A DNA stretch of 64,000 nucleotides from Begonia masoniana (Eukaryota > Streptophyta > Magnoliopsida > Cucurbitales > Begoniaceae), in assembly GCA_022432975.1 (NCBI GenBank), contig CM039510.1:31085023-31149022 (forward strand), written 5' to 3'. Below the pieces are notes generated by a model that ran no database searches, had not been told where the DNA came from, and was given only the letters and a program-made list of their open reading frames with translations. Shown here piece after piece: positions 1-15,973 of this stretch. Both the position numbers and the translations under genes were made by a program. Positions within the stretch are counted from its first letter, which is position 1. Each line of letters starts with the position of its first letter.

Positions 1-1915
<1,915 letters not shown>

Positions 1916-1926
1916 AAAAAGAGGAT

Positions 1927-3650
1927 GTTCCTCGACCTATTCGTGCTTGAAGTGCACGGAGGATTCTACGATCGATTGGGGGATTCTAATGTACGTAATG
2001 AGTCGTGAGTATGAATTCCTCGACCTATTCGTGCTTGAAGTGCACGGAGGATTCTACGATCGATTGGGGGATTCTAATGTACGTAATGAGTCGTGAGTAT
2101 GAATTCCTCGACCTATTCGTGCTTGAAGTGCACGGAGGATTCTACGATCGATTGGGGGATTCTAATGTACGTAATGAGTCGTGAGTATGAATTCCTCGAC
2201 CTATTCGTGCTTGAAGTGCACGGAGGATTCTACGATCGATTGGGGGATTCTAATGTACGTAATGAGTCGTGAGTATGAATTCCTCGACCTATTCGTGCTT
2301 GAAGTGCACGGAGGATTCTACGATCGATTGGGGGATTCTAATGTACGTAATGAGTCGTGAGTATGAATTCCTCGACCTATTCGTGCTTGAAGTGCACGGA
2401 GGATTCTACGATCGATTGGGGGATTCTAATGTACGTAATGAGTCGTGAGTATGAATTCCTCGACCTATTCGTGCTTGAAGTGCACGGAGGATTCTACGAT
2501 CGATTGGGGGATTCTAATGTACGTAATGAGTCGTGAGTATGAATTCCTCGACCTATTCGTGCTTGAAGTGCACGGAGGATTCTACGATCGATTGGGGGAT
2601 TCTAATGTACGTAATGAGTCGTGAGTATGAATTCCTCGACCTATTCGTGCTTGAAGTGCACGGAGGATTCTACGATCGATTGGGGGATTCTAATGTACGT
2701 AATGAGTCGTGAGTATGAATTCCTCGACCTATTCGTGCTTGAAGTGCACGGAGGATTCTACGATCGATTGGGGGATTCTAATGTACGTAATGAGTCGTGA
2801 GTATGAATTCCTCGACCTATTCGTGCTTGAAGTGCACGGAGGATTCTACGATCGATTGGGGGATTCTAATGTACGTAATGAGTCGTGAGTATGAATTCCT
2901 CGACCTATTCGTGCTTGAAGTGCACGGAGGATTCTACGATCGATTGGGGGATTCTAATGTACGTAATGAGTCGTGAGTATGAATTCCTCGACCTATTCGT
3001 GCTTGAAGTGCACGGAGGATTCTACGATCGATTGGGGGATTCTAATGTACGTAATGAGTCGTGAGTATGAATTCCTCGACCTATTCGTGCTTGAAGTGCA
3101 CGGAGGATTCTACGATCGATTGGGGGATTCTAATGTACGTAATGAGTCGTGAGTATGAATTCCTCGACCTATTCGTGCTTGAAGTGCACGGAGGATTCTA
3201 CGATCGATTGGGGGATTCTAATGTACGTAATGAGTCGTGAGTATGAATTCCTCGACCTATTCGTGCTTGAAGTGCACGGAGGATTCTACGATCGATTGGG
3301 GGATTCTAATGTACGTAATGAGTCGTGAGTATGAATTCCTCGACCTATTCGTGCTTGAAGTGCACGGAGGATTCTACGATCGATTGGGGGATTCTAATGT
3401 ACGTAATGAGTCGTGAGTATGAATTCCTCGACCTATTCGTGCTTGAAGTGCACGGAGGATTCTACGATCGATTGGGGGATTCTAATGTACGTAATGAGTC
3501 GTGAGTATGAATTCCTCGACCTATTCGTGCTTGAAGTGCACGGAGGATTCTACGATCGATTGGGGGATTCTAATGTACGTAATGAGTCGTGAGTATGAAT
3601 TCCTCGACCTATTCGTGCTTGAAGTGCACGGAGGATTCTACGATCGATTG
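1927..3650 (+). repeat. 88-bp tandem array, 20 near-identical copies
   Basis: The motif CTCGACCTATTCG recurs every 88 bp from 1931 to 3603, giving 20 copies with no difference I can see until the last copy turns into unique sequence at about 3645. Each unit has an EcoRI site and the core GTGCTTGAAGTGCAC. The unit is a shortened form of the 128-bp unit found twice at 7336-7563 inside the E1 LTR, which carries three copies of that core, so this array derives from the E1 LTR family. The near identity implies very recent amplification or an assembly effect. Confidence 0.93.
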
Positions 3651-6131
<2,481 letters not shown>

Positions 6132-6146
6132 AAATAAATAAAACAA

Positions 6147-6176
6147 AACAACAACAGAATTCATTCTGTTGTTGTT
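6147..6176 (+). other. LTR leader hairpin, E1 5' LTR
   Basis: Arms AACAACAACAGAA and its exact complement (13 bp) around the loop TTCA. It sits directly after the ATT tract, as in five other LTR copies here. Confidence 0.8.
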
Positions 6177-6669
6177 CGAACCGACGACGCGAGGAGCAGG
6201 ACAGGGAGAGGGGGAGAGAACGCGAGCGACGGAGGCGAGCCGAGCACCGGCGACTCCGGCGTTCTCCGGCCAGACGGCGGCGATGCAGGCTTCCGGCCTG
6301 TCTCCGCGCACGAACGCCGGTAAGGTTCGGTTTTTCTTGTTTTTGCCCTGCTTTTCGGTTCTGTCGAGGTCGAGGGTGACGAGCTCGATTGAGCTCCGAT
6401 CACCGGCCGATTTGGGTTGTTTCCGGCGTGGGTTCGTCGACCCTTGGACCGACTTTAGTCGTCTGGTTGTGAGGAGCCCAATTTGGGCAAATTTCAGTAA
6501 AAACCGATTTGGGGCATTTCGGGTTTGAGTGTGTAGGCTTGGAATTTCGATTAGTTTAGGCTAATTGGATGTGAGGGTGGTCGATTGGTGAGGATTTGAG
6601 TGAAAATTGATGAAAAATCGAAAAAGGAAATTTTCCGGTTTAAGGGCAGATTCGGGTTTACTAGAATTT

Positions 6670-6832
6670 GACCTAGTTAGAGTCGTTTGTTTTCAAATTC
6701 CTTTTGACAGGTTAAAATAGGTTATTAGAGGAGTACGTGGCCGCTGGAATCGTTCGATTCCGATATCCGACGCAAAAGTTACGCGTGTTTGAGGTTTCGG
6801 GTCGGTTTTTACCGAACCCAAATTGGTGGCCC
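6670..6832 (+). other. Conserved LTR block, E1 5' copy
   Basis: Contains TTAGAGGAGTACGTGGCCGC, the dyad GGAATCGTTCGATTCC, CCGACGC and GGGTCGGTTTTTACCGAACC. The same block recurs at 12963-13127, 30484-30652, 36244-36420, 53490-53655 and, inverted, 20176-20335, while flanking sequence differs greatly between families. Confidence 0.8.
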
Positions 6833-6932
6833 ATTTAGTTAGGCTTTCATTGGATTAGGCTAGAAATAGGAGTTTGAGAGTAATTAGTAGATGTAGGCTT
6901 GATTTTAATGGTTTGATGAATATTTATCGTAG

Positions 6933-6986
6933 GTCGAGCTGTAAATGGACAGGTAATCGGGTACCCTCAGCGAGCTAGGACGCCAG
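6933..6986 (+). other. Exon-like 54-nt segment in E1 5' LTR
   Basis: Preceded by TTTATCGTAG and followed by GTAAGTAGAG, a textbook plant acceptor and donor around 54 nt. Homologous segments of 45-54 nt lie in the same place in the E1 3' LTR, E3, E4, E6, E7 and E10. Splicing is inferred, not shown. Confidence 0.55.
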
Positions 6987-7335
6987 GTAAGTAGAGAATG
7001 TTTGTTTTGCCTTTGGGCCTACACCACGGAACGGTAGGATTTATTTTGTTGTTTGGTTGTTGATGCCTTATTGGTTGGTTGGTGTTTGTTTGTTGGTTGG
7101 TGTTCGAGTAGTGTGTGAGTTGTTGTTGTCGTTTAGTGTTGTTTAGTTGTTGATGTCTTGGTTGTCTTCTTTGTCGGTTGTTTCGTGTGGTGTCATATCG
7201 TCGTATTGTGTTGTATTGCATATCTTGGTTGACACATGCATCATGGTTTTCTAACTGACGAAATCACGTGTTTTGCAGGGTTGAGTGGTGAGGATGATGT
7301 AATGAAAGATAAGAAAAGATTTGCAACGTGGTCGT

Positions 7336-7563
7336 GAGTATGAATTCCTCGACCTATTCGTGCTTGAAGTGCACAATGGGTTGGTGCTTGAAGTGCACCC
7401 GTGCTTGAAGTGCACGGAGGATTCTACGATTGATTGGGGGGTTCTAATGTACGTAATGAGTCGTGAGTATGAATTCCTCGACCTATTCGTGCTTGAAGTG
7501 CACAATGGATTGGTGCTTGAAGTGCACCCGTGCTTGAAGTGCACGGAGGATTCTACGATCGAT
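7336..7563 (+). repeat. 128-bp tandem repeat, two copies, E1 5' LTR intron 2
   Basis: GAGTATGAATTCCTCG recurs at 7336 and 7464. Each unit contains the GTGCTTGAAGTGCAC core three times; loss of 40 bp of these sub-repeats gives the 88-bp unit amplified at 1927-3650. Confidence 0.85.
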
Positions 7564-7934
7564 TGGAGGAGATTCGGTTGGCCGTCTTGGACTGTGTTGG
7601 GACGTGTGCCTCCGGTATTGCTCCGTGGGTCAAGGTGTGGCCGTCCTGGACTGTGTGGGGGCGTGTGCCTACTTGATTCACACGAAAGTGAAAGATAAAT
7701 GCAACCGAAACGAAAAGAAAACAACAGAGTGTGTAGAAACTGCATATGATAGGATTGCATTGCATTGTGGTGTTGTGTTGCATTGTTGGTCGTGTTGTTA
7801 GTGATGTTTTGCATGGTTGAGTTGCATTGGGTGGTGTTGTATCTTTGTGTTGAGTTGTCGTGTCGAGGGGTGTTGTGTTGTGGTGTTAGAGTAGGGTAGG
7901 GTGTGCATTTTTCTTGTTATTATTTGTTACTCCC

Positions 7935-7982
7935 TACTTGCTAAGCGTAAGCTTACGTGTGTGTGTGTGTTCTGTGGTGTAG
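7935..7982 (+). other. Branch-point and acceptor-like block, E1 5' LTR
   Basis: ACTTGCTAAGCGTAAGCTT, then a GT-rich tract and TCTGTGGTGTAG before GTAACGACG. The same order occurs at 34485-34526, 41581-41623, 46590-46623, 55921-55967 and, inverted, near 38309 and 19298. It reads as a plant branch site (CTAAG) and a 3' splice site; this is inference. Confidence 0.5.
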
Positions 7983-8162
7983 GTAACGACGCAGGTACAG
8001 GTGAGCTATGTGAGTCAGTCAGGACTTGGGAGCAGTCGGTGATGCATGGAGCGTGCCGGTGCGGGCATTTGTCGGGGCGAATCGACCATGGTCGTCGGAG
8101 ATGTGGGGTTTAATATTTTGGTGGTTATTGTAAATGTTTATCGTTGTATATAGTTAAGTTAA

Positions 8163-8178
8163 GGGTGATGTATCGCCC
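8163..8178 (+). other. GGGTGA stem, E1 5' LTR
   Basis: GGGTGA pairs with TCGCCC (one U-G pair). Counterparts at 34728-34743 and 41823-41838 use TCACCC, a change that keeps the pairing; 56212-56227 matches the E1 form. Confidence 0.5.
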
Positions 8179-8345
8179 TGTATTGTGGACTTTCTTCATT
8201 TAGGGATGTTAGTATTCTAGTTTCTCCTTGCTACTGTTTGAAGATTCTGTTGGAAGGTTAAGTAGATAATTGAGTAGAGTATTCTGGATTTGGTTGGGAA
8301 TTGAATTGTGTGCAGGTATTTAGCATTTCGGAGGCGCCATTTTCA

Positions 8346-8380
8346 GGCGTTACTTTGCCGAAATTTTCGGGAAGAACGCC
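8346..8380 (+). other. Two-part stem near the LTR 3' end, E1
   Basis: Outer pair GGCGTT with AACGCC encloses the inner dyad CCGAAATTTTCGG. The same structure is at 34902-34936 and 56386-56420, and is degenerate near 41996-42030. It lies about 120-200 bp before the LTR end in each. Confidence 0.55.
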
Positions 8381-8507
8381 GTGGTGCTTATAGATTAGGA
8401 TTAAGGGGCATTAGTGAGTCTAGTCTTATTTTAAATTAGATTTTTAACGTGAGATTGGTTAGCAAAGTAGCGCTCCGAGCCAGGGTGGGTTCGGGGGCGT
8501 TACAAGA

Positions 8508-8520
8508 TGGTATCAGAGCA
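8508..8520 (+). promoter_or_regulatory. Primer binding site of E1
   Basis: TGGTATCAGAGCA, complementary to the 3' end of plant initiator tRNA-Met, three bases after the LTR end. This is where minus-strand DNA synthesis would start. Confidence 0.92.
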
Positions 8521-11500
8521 TAAATGGTCGAGTCGTTCAAAGGATTACCCGACAATGCCGGCCTCCGTGCAACGTGCTTCACCGACTGTAAGTATTTCGT
8601 TACTTTTAGTTAGTTTATATTTAAGATTAGATTGTTTAACCCTGTTTGTTTTGGAACTGTAATAGATTAGAACACCGAGAGTACCGAGACAACCTCGGTG
8701 GATCCCTTAAGCCAACTTATAGACGTATTGAAATGATAGTTTGAATAGTTAGGAATTTATTGGAAAGGCGAAACAGACAAGGTAACATCCTTAGAATAGA
8801 TAGAAGTAGAATTGAGCATAGAGAGATTTCATAGAATTGAGAGTTGGGAATTGGAAAATTTATCTCCAGGAGAGCCCATAGACTTTGAAGTATTAGAGAA
8901 TTAAAGTTGTTAGTAAATAGTGTATATGTTGTGTTGGACTTTGATGTACTTGACCTAGAGTTTTGGATTTAAAAATATAAAAGTTTAGAACAACTTAGAA
9001 ATTTAGCTGCCTTACCTTATTAGAGAAAAGTCTGGCCTCTTGAAGTAAGAGAATGTTCTGAGGATTAGAATATAGTAAGCCATACGCGAATTAGCTAGAG
9101 AGGGAGTGTCTATTTTAGAAAGGTATCAGGTAAGGGGCTGAGTTTAAAAGCGTGAAGGGAGCTACGACAATAAAATTTAAGAGAATAGTTAGAAACTGAA
9201 GTAACAGAATGAAAAAGAATATGTTAGGAATAAAGTTTGGAGAGATTTCTGAGAAAAATTTAATATTTGTATAAGAATGGAAAGACTTGGAAAATAGATT
9301 TTTGCAATAGTATTAGTAATACAAAGATTCGAGGTTTAAGTTGTACGTGTTAAATGGGGTATAAGAAATTTGAATAAGAAACACGGAAACTTGTGTGAAA
9401 ACATTCAAGGGTGTTAGGAGGAATGTTAAGTTAGAAAGTTGCAAAGTTTCAATTCATAGGTAAAAAAAGAATCGAAACTGATAATTTTTGGTGAATAACT
9501 TAGGCTGGAGTTGATAAGTTTAAGTGGCTAAGGTTAAACATAGGATGTAAGTTAGAATCGAATGCTATTAGATTCTTGAGTATGGAGAATTTAAATTTTT
9601 GCAATGCTATGCTTAAGATGAGAATGTAAGATGGATAATCTAGGATTTAGTATCCTTAGATAGAAATGAAATCCTAAGTAGCAAACTTTTGGAGTTTTAG
9701 AAATAAATCAAAGTAGAGTTAGAAAAGTTTGAAGTTAGAGTTGACAGTACTTAAAGAATGTTGTGAGTGAGTGTAATTATTTGTCGCATAAATTGAGGTC
9801 AACATTAGTAAAGCTTAAGGGTAGAAACGAAATTTGGGGAAATGTTCTACACCATGGAAAGACCCTTAGAGAAACCCTTAGCACGTACGTTATGTGGATA
9901 AGACGAGAGATATAGATAGAATGATGTATACGATGTTAGTGAACTTATGAAAGCTTAAATTCTTAAGAAATGAGATAGTAAAATAGAAAGGATTTTTAAA
10001 ATTGAGGACTTAGATAAGAAGTCTACTCGGCAGATTTTAGTATTGTGTGAGTAAGTATACTTTGAGAATTGAAGATACTAATTGGTATTTTGGGTGGTAT
10101 TTAAGCTACAATAAGTTTGCTAACAAGGAGGGTGTTGGGTGACTTGTTGTAATGAGAATTAGAGAATATTTGAACCGAGTTGGAAGGCTAAAGAGAGTAG
10201 ATTAGTTAGTAAATTTTGAAGAGAATCCTGAGGGAAATTAGATAATTATATTAGAGTTAAGAAACTTGGGAAGAAATTAGGACTTTGAGGTCTGAACCTT
10301 AAGTAATTACTTAGTAGTGTAAGATCTGAGGAATTAGAGAATTTCGAATAAGAGGAACGGGGAATTGCACAAAAGTGTGTGAGTGAGTTAGGGATAATGC
10401 TAAGTTAGAAAGTTTATAGGTTCGACTCGTATGTAACGAAGTCGAAACTGCTGAAACTGCTGATGTTGTAAATAGATTAGAAGAGTGGTAAACTTAAGAG
10501 TTGGTAAGCTTAAAAGTGAAATGTGAATGAGAACTTGAGCATTAGTAGAGGTTGGGAGATATAAGCTAGAAGAACGATGAGATTAAATTCTAGATTCTCA
10601 TATGAGAGAAATTAGTTACCTAAGAGAGAGTTAGGATAGGAGAGTTAGCCCTCATATGAAGTTGTAGAACTTAGAGGATATTGATAATTAAATTGTAAAA
10701 GTTTTGAAAGGATAGGTGAGGAGATTAGTAAATTTTAATGGAAGGTTAGATAAAAGGGTTAGCCGTTGATTAATTTGAGGTCCGTGTGAAACTGTGGTAT
10801 TTAGAGAATATCAGATAGAAGGAAAGGAAGTTCACACAGAAAATTTACAACTTAATTTAGGAAGGTTGTGAATCTAGGAGAGTATCAATTTTGAAATTAA
10901 TAAGGTTGAAGTCGAAGTGGGTATAGATCATTTAAGGTATTTGGGTGATGAGTGTTGAGTGTAAAGTTGGGAACAAGTTTGTTTAGACCTTAAGATTTGA
11001 GTGTTTGGTAATGACTGAAAGTAGGAGTTAGCTAAGTTGAGGAATAGTTGATAGGTTTAAGAGATGAGAGTGTTGGGTATGAGTGCTGTGTAATGAAATG
11101 TCATGATTGTTCGAGGTATAAATTGTCTTGATTGGCTGATATGAGTAATTGGAAGAGATAGGAGGGATAAGTAGGAGTGAGATAGTGGAGCAGGAAAGAA
11201 GCAGTTCTTAGTGTGACGGTATTAATGTATCTTAGGAGATATGAGATTAAGATAGTAGGTAAGTGTTGATGAACTAGGGATTTGAAAAGCAACTAAGTGA
11301 ACATAGTTAGAGAAAAGATGTAGAAAAGTGTAGTAAAGTCAATAATCGTGGGAATTATGTAGGCCTTGTTATTTGAGAAGTGATTATGGGCAACCGATAG
11401 ACGTATAGGATCGTAACGTAGTTGAGATTTAGCGTAGTAGCCCAGTAGCCCAAAGGGTAGAATGTGAGATGAGTAAATTGAAAAATAACAATGCCACAAA

Positions 11501-12181
11501 TTTTGAGGACAAAATTTTTGTAAGGAGGGTGGATTGTAACACCCGGTTTTTTTTATGGAAGTTGGTAAGAAAATAAAATAGGTTGTTTTATTTAATTAAT
11601 TTTTGTTCGGATATTTTCTGTGAAAGTAAGCCGTGGATTATAATGTAAGAGCAAGATTTATCGAAATTCGAATGGTAGAAAACACAAATGGGTAAAACGG
11701 TAAGTGTAATTTGTATGAATGGCGTTGTGGTGTATAGTTTAGGGTGTATAATTCAGAATGACCCAACTTAGAATTTTAGAGAATTGCCAATTTGGAGTGA
11801 ATGAAACTCAGATAGTACTTCGTTAGAATGAGGTACAAGGTAAATAGATGTAAGATGCGATAGTAAGATCGAAGGGAACTTGAATTTAGAACTAACACTT
11901 TGTGATGGCTTTGGAAGTTGAGATTGTTTAATGGATTTTGAGTTGAAGGGTTTGAGGGAATGAATTAGAGCGTATAGAGCTAGGTGAAGTCAAAACTTTG
12001 GAGATGTAGGCCTTGTTATTTGAGAAGTGATTATGGGCAACCGATAGACGTATAGGATCGTAACGTAGTTGAGATTTAGCGTAGTAGCCCAGTAGCCCAA
12101 AGGTTAGAATGTGAGATGAGTAAATTGAAAAATAACAATGCCACAAATTTTGAGGACAAAATTTTTGTAAGGAGGGTGGAT
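8521..12181 (+). mobile_element. E1 internal region, non-coding
   Basis: About 3.7 kb with dense stops in all frames. An AACACCGAGAGTACCGAGAC stretch near 8671 resembles the start of gag in E10, so the interior seems to descend from a coding element. The rest is AG-rich. A block around 9365-9480 resembles one around 10345-10460 (about 973 bp apart), hinting at old internal duplications. The right end carries AATTTTGAGGACAAAATTTT and an AAGGAGGGTGGA polypurine tract. Confidence 0.7.
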
Positions 12182-12368
12182 TGTAACACCCGGGTTTTTT
12201 TTTATGGAAGTTGGTAAGAAAATAAAATAGGTTGTTTTATTTAATTAATTTTTGTTCGGATATTTTCTGAAAGTAAGCCGTGGATTATAATGTAAGAGCA
12301 AGATTTATCGAAATTCGAATGGTAGAAAACACAAATGGGTAAAACGGTAAGTGTAATTTGTATGAATG
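11357..12368 (+). repeat. 647-bp-offset duplication of the internal/3' LTR junction
   Basis: 11357-11721 and 12004-12368 are near-identical. Each copy holds the last 170 bp of the interior, the polypurine tract and the first 180 bp of the LTR (LTR starts at 11535 and 12182). About 280 bp of other interior-like sequence lies between them. Template switching during reverse transcription is a likely cause. Confidence 0.88.
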
Positions 12369-13825
12369 TTAATAGAAATTATAATTATAATTATTATAAT
12401 TATTATTATTATTATTAATAAAATAAATAAAACAAAACAACAACAGAATTTCATTCTGTTGTTGTTCGAACCCGACGACGCGAGGAGCAGGACAGGGAGA
12501 GGGGGAGAGAACGCGAGCGACGGAGGCGAGCCGAGCACCGGCGACTCCGGCGTTCTCCGGCCAGACGGCGGCGATGCAGGGCTTCCGGCCTGTCTCCGCG
12601 CACGAACCGCCCGGTAAGGTTCGGTTTTTCTTTGTTTTTGCCCTGCTTTTCGGTTCTGTCGAGGCCGAGGGTGACGAGCTCGATTGAGCTCCGATCACCG
12701 GCCAATTTGGGTTGTTTCCGGCGTGGGTTCGTCGACCCTTGGACCGGCTTTAGTCGTCTGGTTGTGAGGAGCCCAATTTGGGGAAATTTCAGTAAAAACC
12801 GATTTGGGGCATTTCGGGTTTGAGTGTGTAGGCTTGGAATTTCGATTAGTTTAGGCTAATTGGATGTGAGGGTGGTCGATTGGTGAGGATTTGAGTGAAA
12901 ATTGATGAAAAATCGAAAAAGGAAATTTTCCGGTTTAAGGGCATATACTGGTTTACTGGAATTTGACCTAGTTAGAGTCGTTTGTTTTCAAATTCCTTTT
13001 GACAGGTTAAAATAGGTTATTAGAGGAGTACGTGGCCGCTGGAATCGTTCGATTCCGATATCCGACGCAAAAGTTACGCGTGTTTGAGGTTTCGGGTCGG
13101 TTTTTACCGAACCCAAATTGGTGGCCCATTTAGTTAGGCTTTCATTGGATTAGGCTAGAAATAGGAGTTTGAGAGTAATTAGTAGATGTAGGCTTGATTT
13201 TAATGGTTTGATGAATATTTATCGTAGGTCGAGCTGTAGATGGACAGGTAATCGGGTACCCTCAGCGAGCTAGGACGCCAGGTAAGTAGAGAACGTTTGT
13301 TTTGCCTTCGGGCCTACACCACGGAACGGTAGGATTTATTTTGTTGTTTGGTTGTTGATGCCTTATTGGTTGGTTGGTGTTTGTTTGTTGGTTGGTGTTC
13401 GAGTAGTGTGTGAGTTGTTGTTGTCGTTTAGTGTTGTTTAGTTGTTGATGTCTTGGTTGTCTTCTTTGTCGATTGTTTCGTGTGGTGTCATATCGTCGTA
13501 TTGTGTTGTATTGCATATCTTGGTTGACACATGCATCATGGTTTTCTAACTGACGAAATCACGTGTTTTGCAGGGTTGAGTGGTGAGGATGATGTAATGA
13601 AAGATAAGAAAAGATTTGCAACGTGGTCGTGAGTATGAATTCCTCGACCTATTCGTGCTTGAAGTGCACAATGGGTTGGTGCTTGAAGTGCACCCGTGCT
13701 TGAAGTGCACGGAGGATTCTACGATCGATTGGGGGCGTTACATAAACTTAGTTTAAATAATGTTTTAATCGGGGTTTGGTTAGCAAAGTAGCGCTCCGAG
13801 CCAGGGTGGGTTCGGGGGCGTTACA
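12182..13825 (+). mobile_element. E1 3' LTR with a deletion of about 1 kb
   Basis: Starts TGTAACACCCGGG and follows the 5' LTR through hairpin (12436-12466), conserved block (12963-13127), exon-like segment (13228-13281) and one repeat unit. It then jumps at 13736-13742 to the last 80 bp of the LTR, so the counterpart of about 7441-8420 is missing, including the acceptor-like block. The break contains a second GGGGGCGTTACA, suggesting a microhomology-mediated event. Confidence 0.85.
12436..12466 (+). other. LTR leader hairpin, E1 3' LTR
   Basis: Same 13-bp arms as 6147-6176 (AACAACAACAGAA and its complement) with a loop one base longer, following an imperfect ATT tract. Confidence 0.78.
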
Positions 13826-15237
13826 TGTAGCGCCTGGATGAAGCCACCAGATTGCACCCGGAGCTCATAGCTGCTAGGGGGTGTTCTTAGCCCTTCTCTT
13901 CCTCTTTCAAGCAATGGAAGCAAGGAAGAAATGGCAAACGCCATTGTCCCCTCCGCCGAGAACTCCTTCGTTGGCAACGACAAATTTCCGTCTCCAAAAA
14001 TGCCGAGTCGTTTCTGGGTCGGCTTTGGGCCTTCATTCTCCCTCCTCCATCATTTTTGCACCATTCAGAGCAACACCCACCTCCTCAAGTGCTCGGTAAC
14101 GCTCTCTTCCCTCCTCGCCATTCTCCCTGTGTTTCCTATGTTCTTTTGTCTGTTCAGTGTCTATTTTTGGGGTGTTCACAGAGCACCGATCATGGTTTTT
14201 ATCTTAAATCTTCCGCATGCATTTTTTCGCTCCATTTACAGACCCGTAGCTTATCAGTACTCCACACGATTTGAGCAAACCGTGGCTTACCTTGGGCACC
14301 AACCCTTGGTAACTCCAATGGCACCAACCTTTAGAAGATGATATCGCCTAAACCAACCTGTTTTTAGGGAAATATGCTGAGGTATATTGATGATCAAAAG
14401 ACCCTTACAACCACTAATATTCATGCATTTATAAGACTCCTAAATAGCTAGGGTTTTACAATGGCCGTTGATCAAATGGAGATGGGTCACCGAGATTGTT
14501 TGGTTTGTGCTTCATCCAATGGTGGGGCTTCCTCCCTTGCAAATGTTATCAAGCATCTTCCTTGTGCCATGTCATCAATCCTTGTGAGCATTACCTCTTG
14601 TCCTTGCTTCCTTTAAGCTAAATCTTCTTTGGTGCAATTGATTGGGTTTTGCATGCTTTTTTCCTCCATGGCCCAACTTCATCCCATGAGCTTAACCCAA
14701 AATAGCCATTACCATACATCTAACTTTAGAAAGCATTTAATCCTAACCATTCAATCTAAAACATGCATAACATGGCTAATGTTTACCAATACATGAAAAG
14801 GCTAATGTTTGCCCCAAACATAAAGTAAAATAGGTTACACGAAATTGATGTAGGAAAAACAAATTCATTCTTTAGTTGCATTGCTCTGTGTATCTAAAAT
14901 GAAAGCATGAAGAGGTCGATCATTGTCTTGAGAGCTAGGTGTCCATTCCAAGCCTTCAAGGGTTCCATTATCTACAAAAGAAATAAACTCATTAGTAAAC
15001 AAGTTAAAAGCATTTTGGGCCTTAGTTATGGATTGGGCTTTTATTTGGGAGGCCTATGGGGCATATCACCCAACCACTTAGACCTAATCATAGGTTTGTT
15101 TTGGGCTTCTTCCATTGTTCGTCTTTTCTAGTTTGAACTATGGTTTTGGTCCATTTCTATCCACCCTTTAGCATGATTTGATTTTCGTAAACAATGAACA
15201 GATCCGACTCTAAAAATGTATGCTTCAATATGTTGAA
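13826..15237. other. Unassigned region
   Basis: No recognised element. 13914-14099 (+) is an open stretch starting at an ATG in a fair context, rich in Ser, Thr, Pro and Arg, and followed by CGGTAACG; it could be a first exon with a plastid-targeting-like start, but I cannot match it to a family and downstream exons are not seen. 14340-15240 is AT-rich with no feature I can support. Confidence 0.3.
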
Positions 15238-15436
15238 AATTAGGGGTGGGCACAGTCTCGTTCCAAGCCAGAACCTGAATCGAACCAACCCTTTCGGTAT
15301 TTTGCATACGGACCCAACACCGGCCAAATGAGGGACCGGGACCGAACCAGAACCGGACCAAATGATGCTCACTCATTCCCCTGGACTGGGACCGAACCAG
15401 AATCGGACCAAATGATGCTTACTCATTCCATTGGAC
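15238..15436. mobile_element. Possible hAT-type transposon end with a 50-bp direct repeat
   Basis: TTAGGGGTGGGCAC at 15241 followed by alternating CGAACC/AACCGG motifs resembles the ends of plant hAT elements, which often begin with (C/T)AGGGGTGGGCA. GGGACCGAACCAG recurs at 15338 and 15388 as a two-copy 50-bp repeat. No matching opposite end was found. Confidence 0.3.
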
Positions 15437-15973
15437 TGAATTATCCTAAAAATTGGACTGTTCAGTGAAAGCAAAGAAAGAAGAATGAGTGAAAGAAAGA
15501 AACTACATGTTAAATTGCATATCATGCTCATTATTTTTATGCACCTCTTACTGAGCGTTAAATTTATAGATGAAGTTTGTGATGTAAGTGAGGATAATAT
15601 TGACATAATTGATGAAGGAAACGAATTAAAGATACAGTTGAAAAAGTGCTTCGAAGGGCGAGACTACACGGTTGTTAGTGCGAGATTGACCAACGAATGA
15701 ATAAGAAAAATGATATTTAAATTGAAATTTCAAATTTATAGACATTATTTCATTAAGTTTAATTTCTGTTATGAATTATTTTATTAAATATTTATTCTTG
15801 AACAATCATGCAGACGATGTATTTCTTTTATATTGATGTTTTAAATTTGGATTGTTAAAAGTCTTCCATTTGTTTACGTTTTTTAAAGCATGACACTTAT
15901 TCCTTTTACATTTTAAACAAAAATGAATGACTTAAAGTTAAAAGTAGAAACGGATCGTTACAGGGCGTTATAT
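15437..15973. other. AT-rich unassigned flank
   Basis: Contains a 71-codon open frame (15485-15700, +) with no recognisable motif. Nothing else supportable. Confidence 0.3.

Noticed and set aside
6169..6528. Possible protein in the GC-rich start of the E1 LTR
   Set aside because: The frame is not kept between the two E1 LTRs (small indels near 6180, 6285 and 6312), so it behaves as untranslated leader.
13881..14341. Overlapping frames suggesting a gene start
   Set aside because: No family match and no downstream exons; kept only as a remark in the unassigned region.
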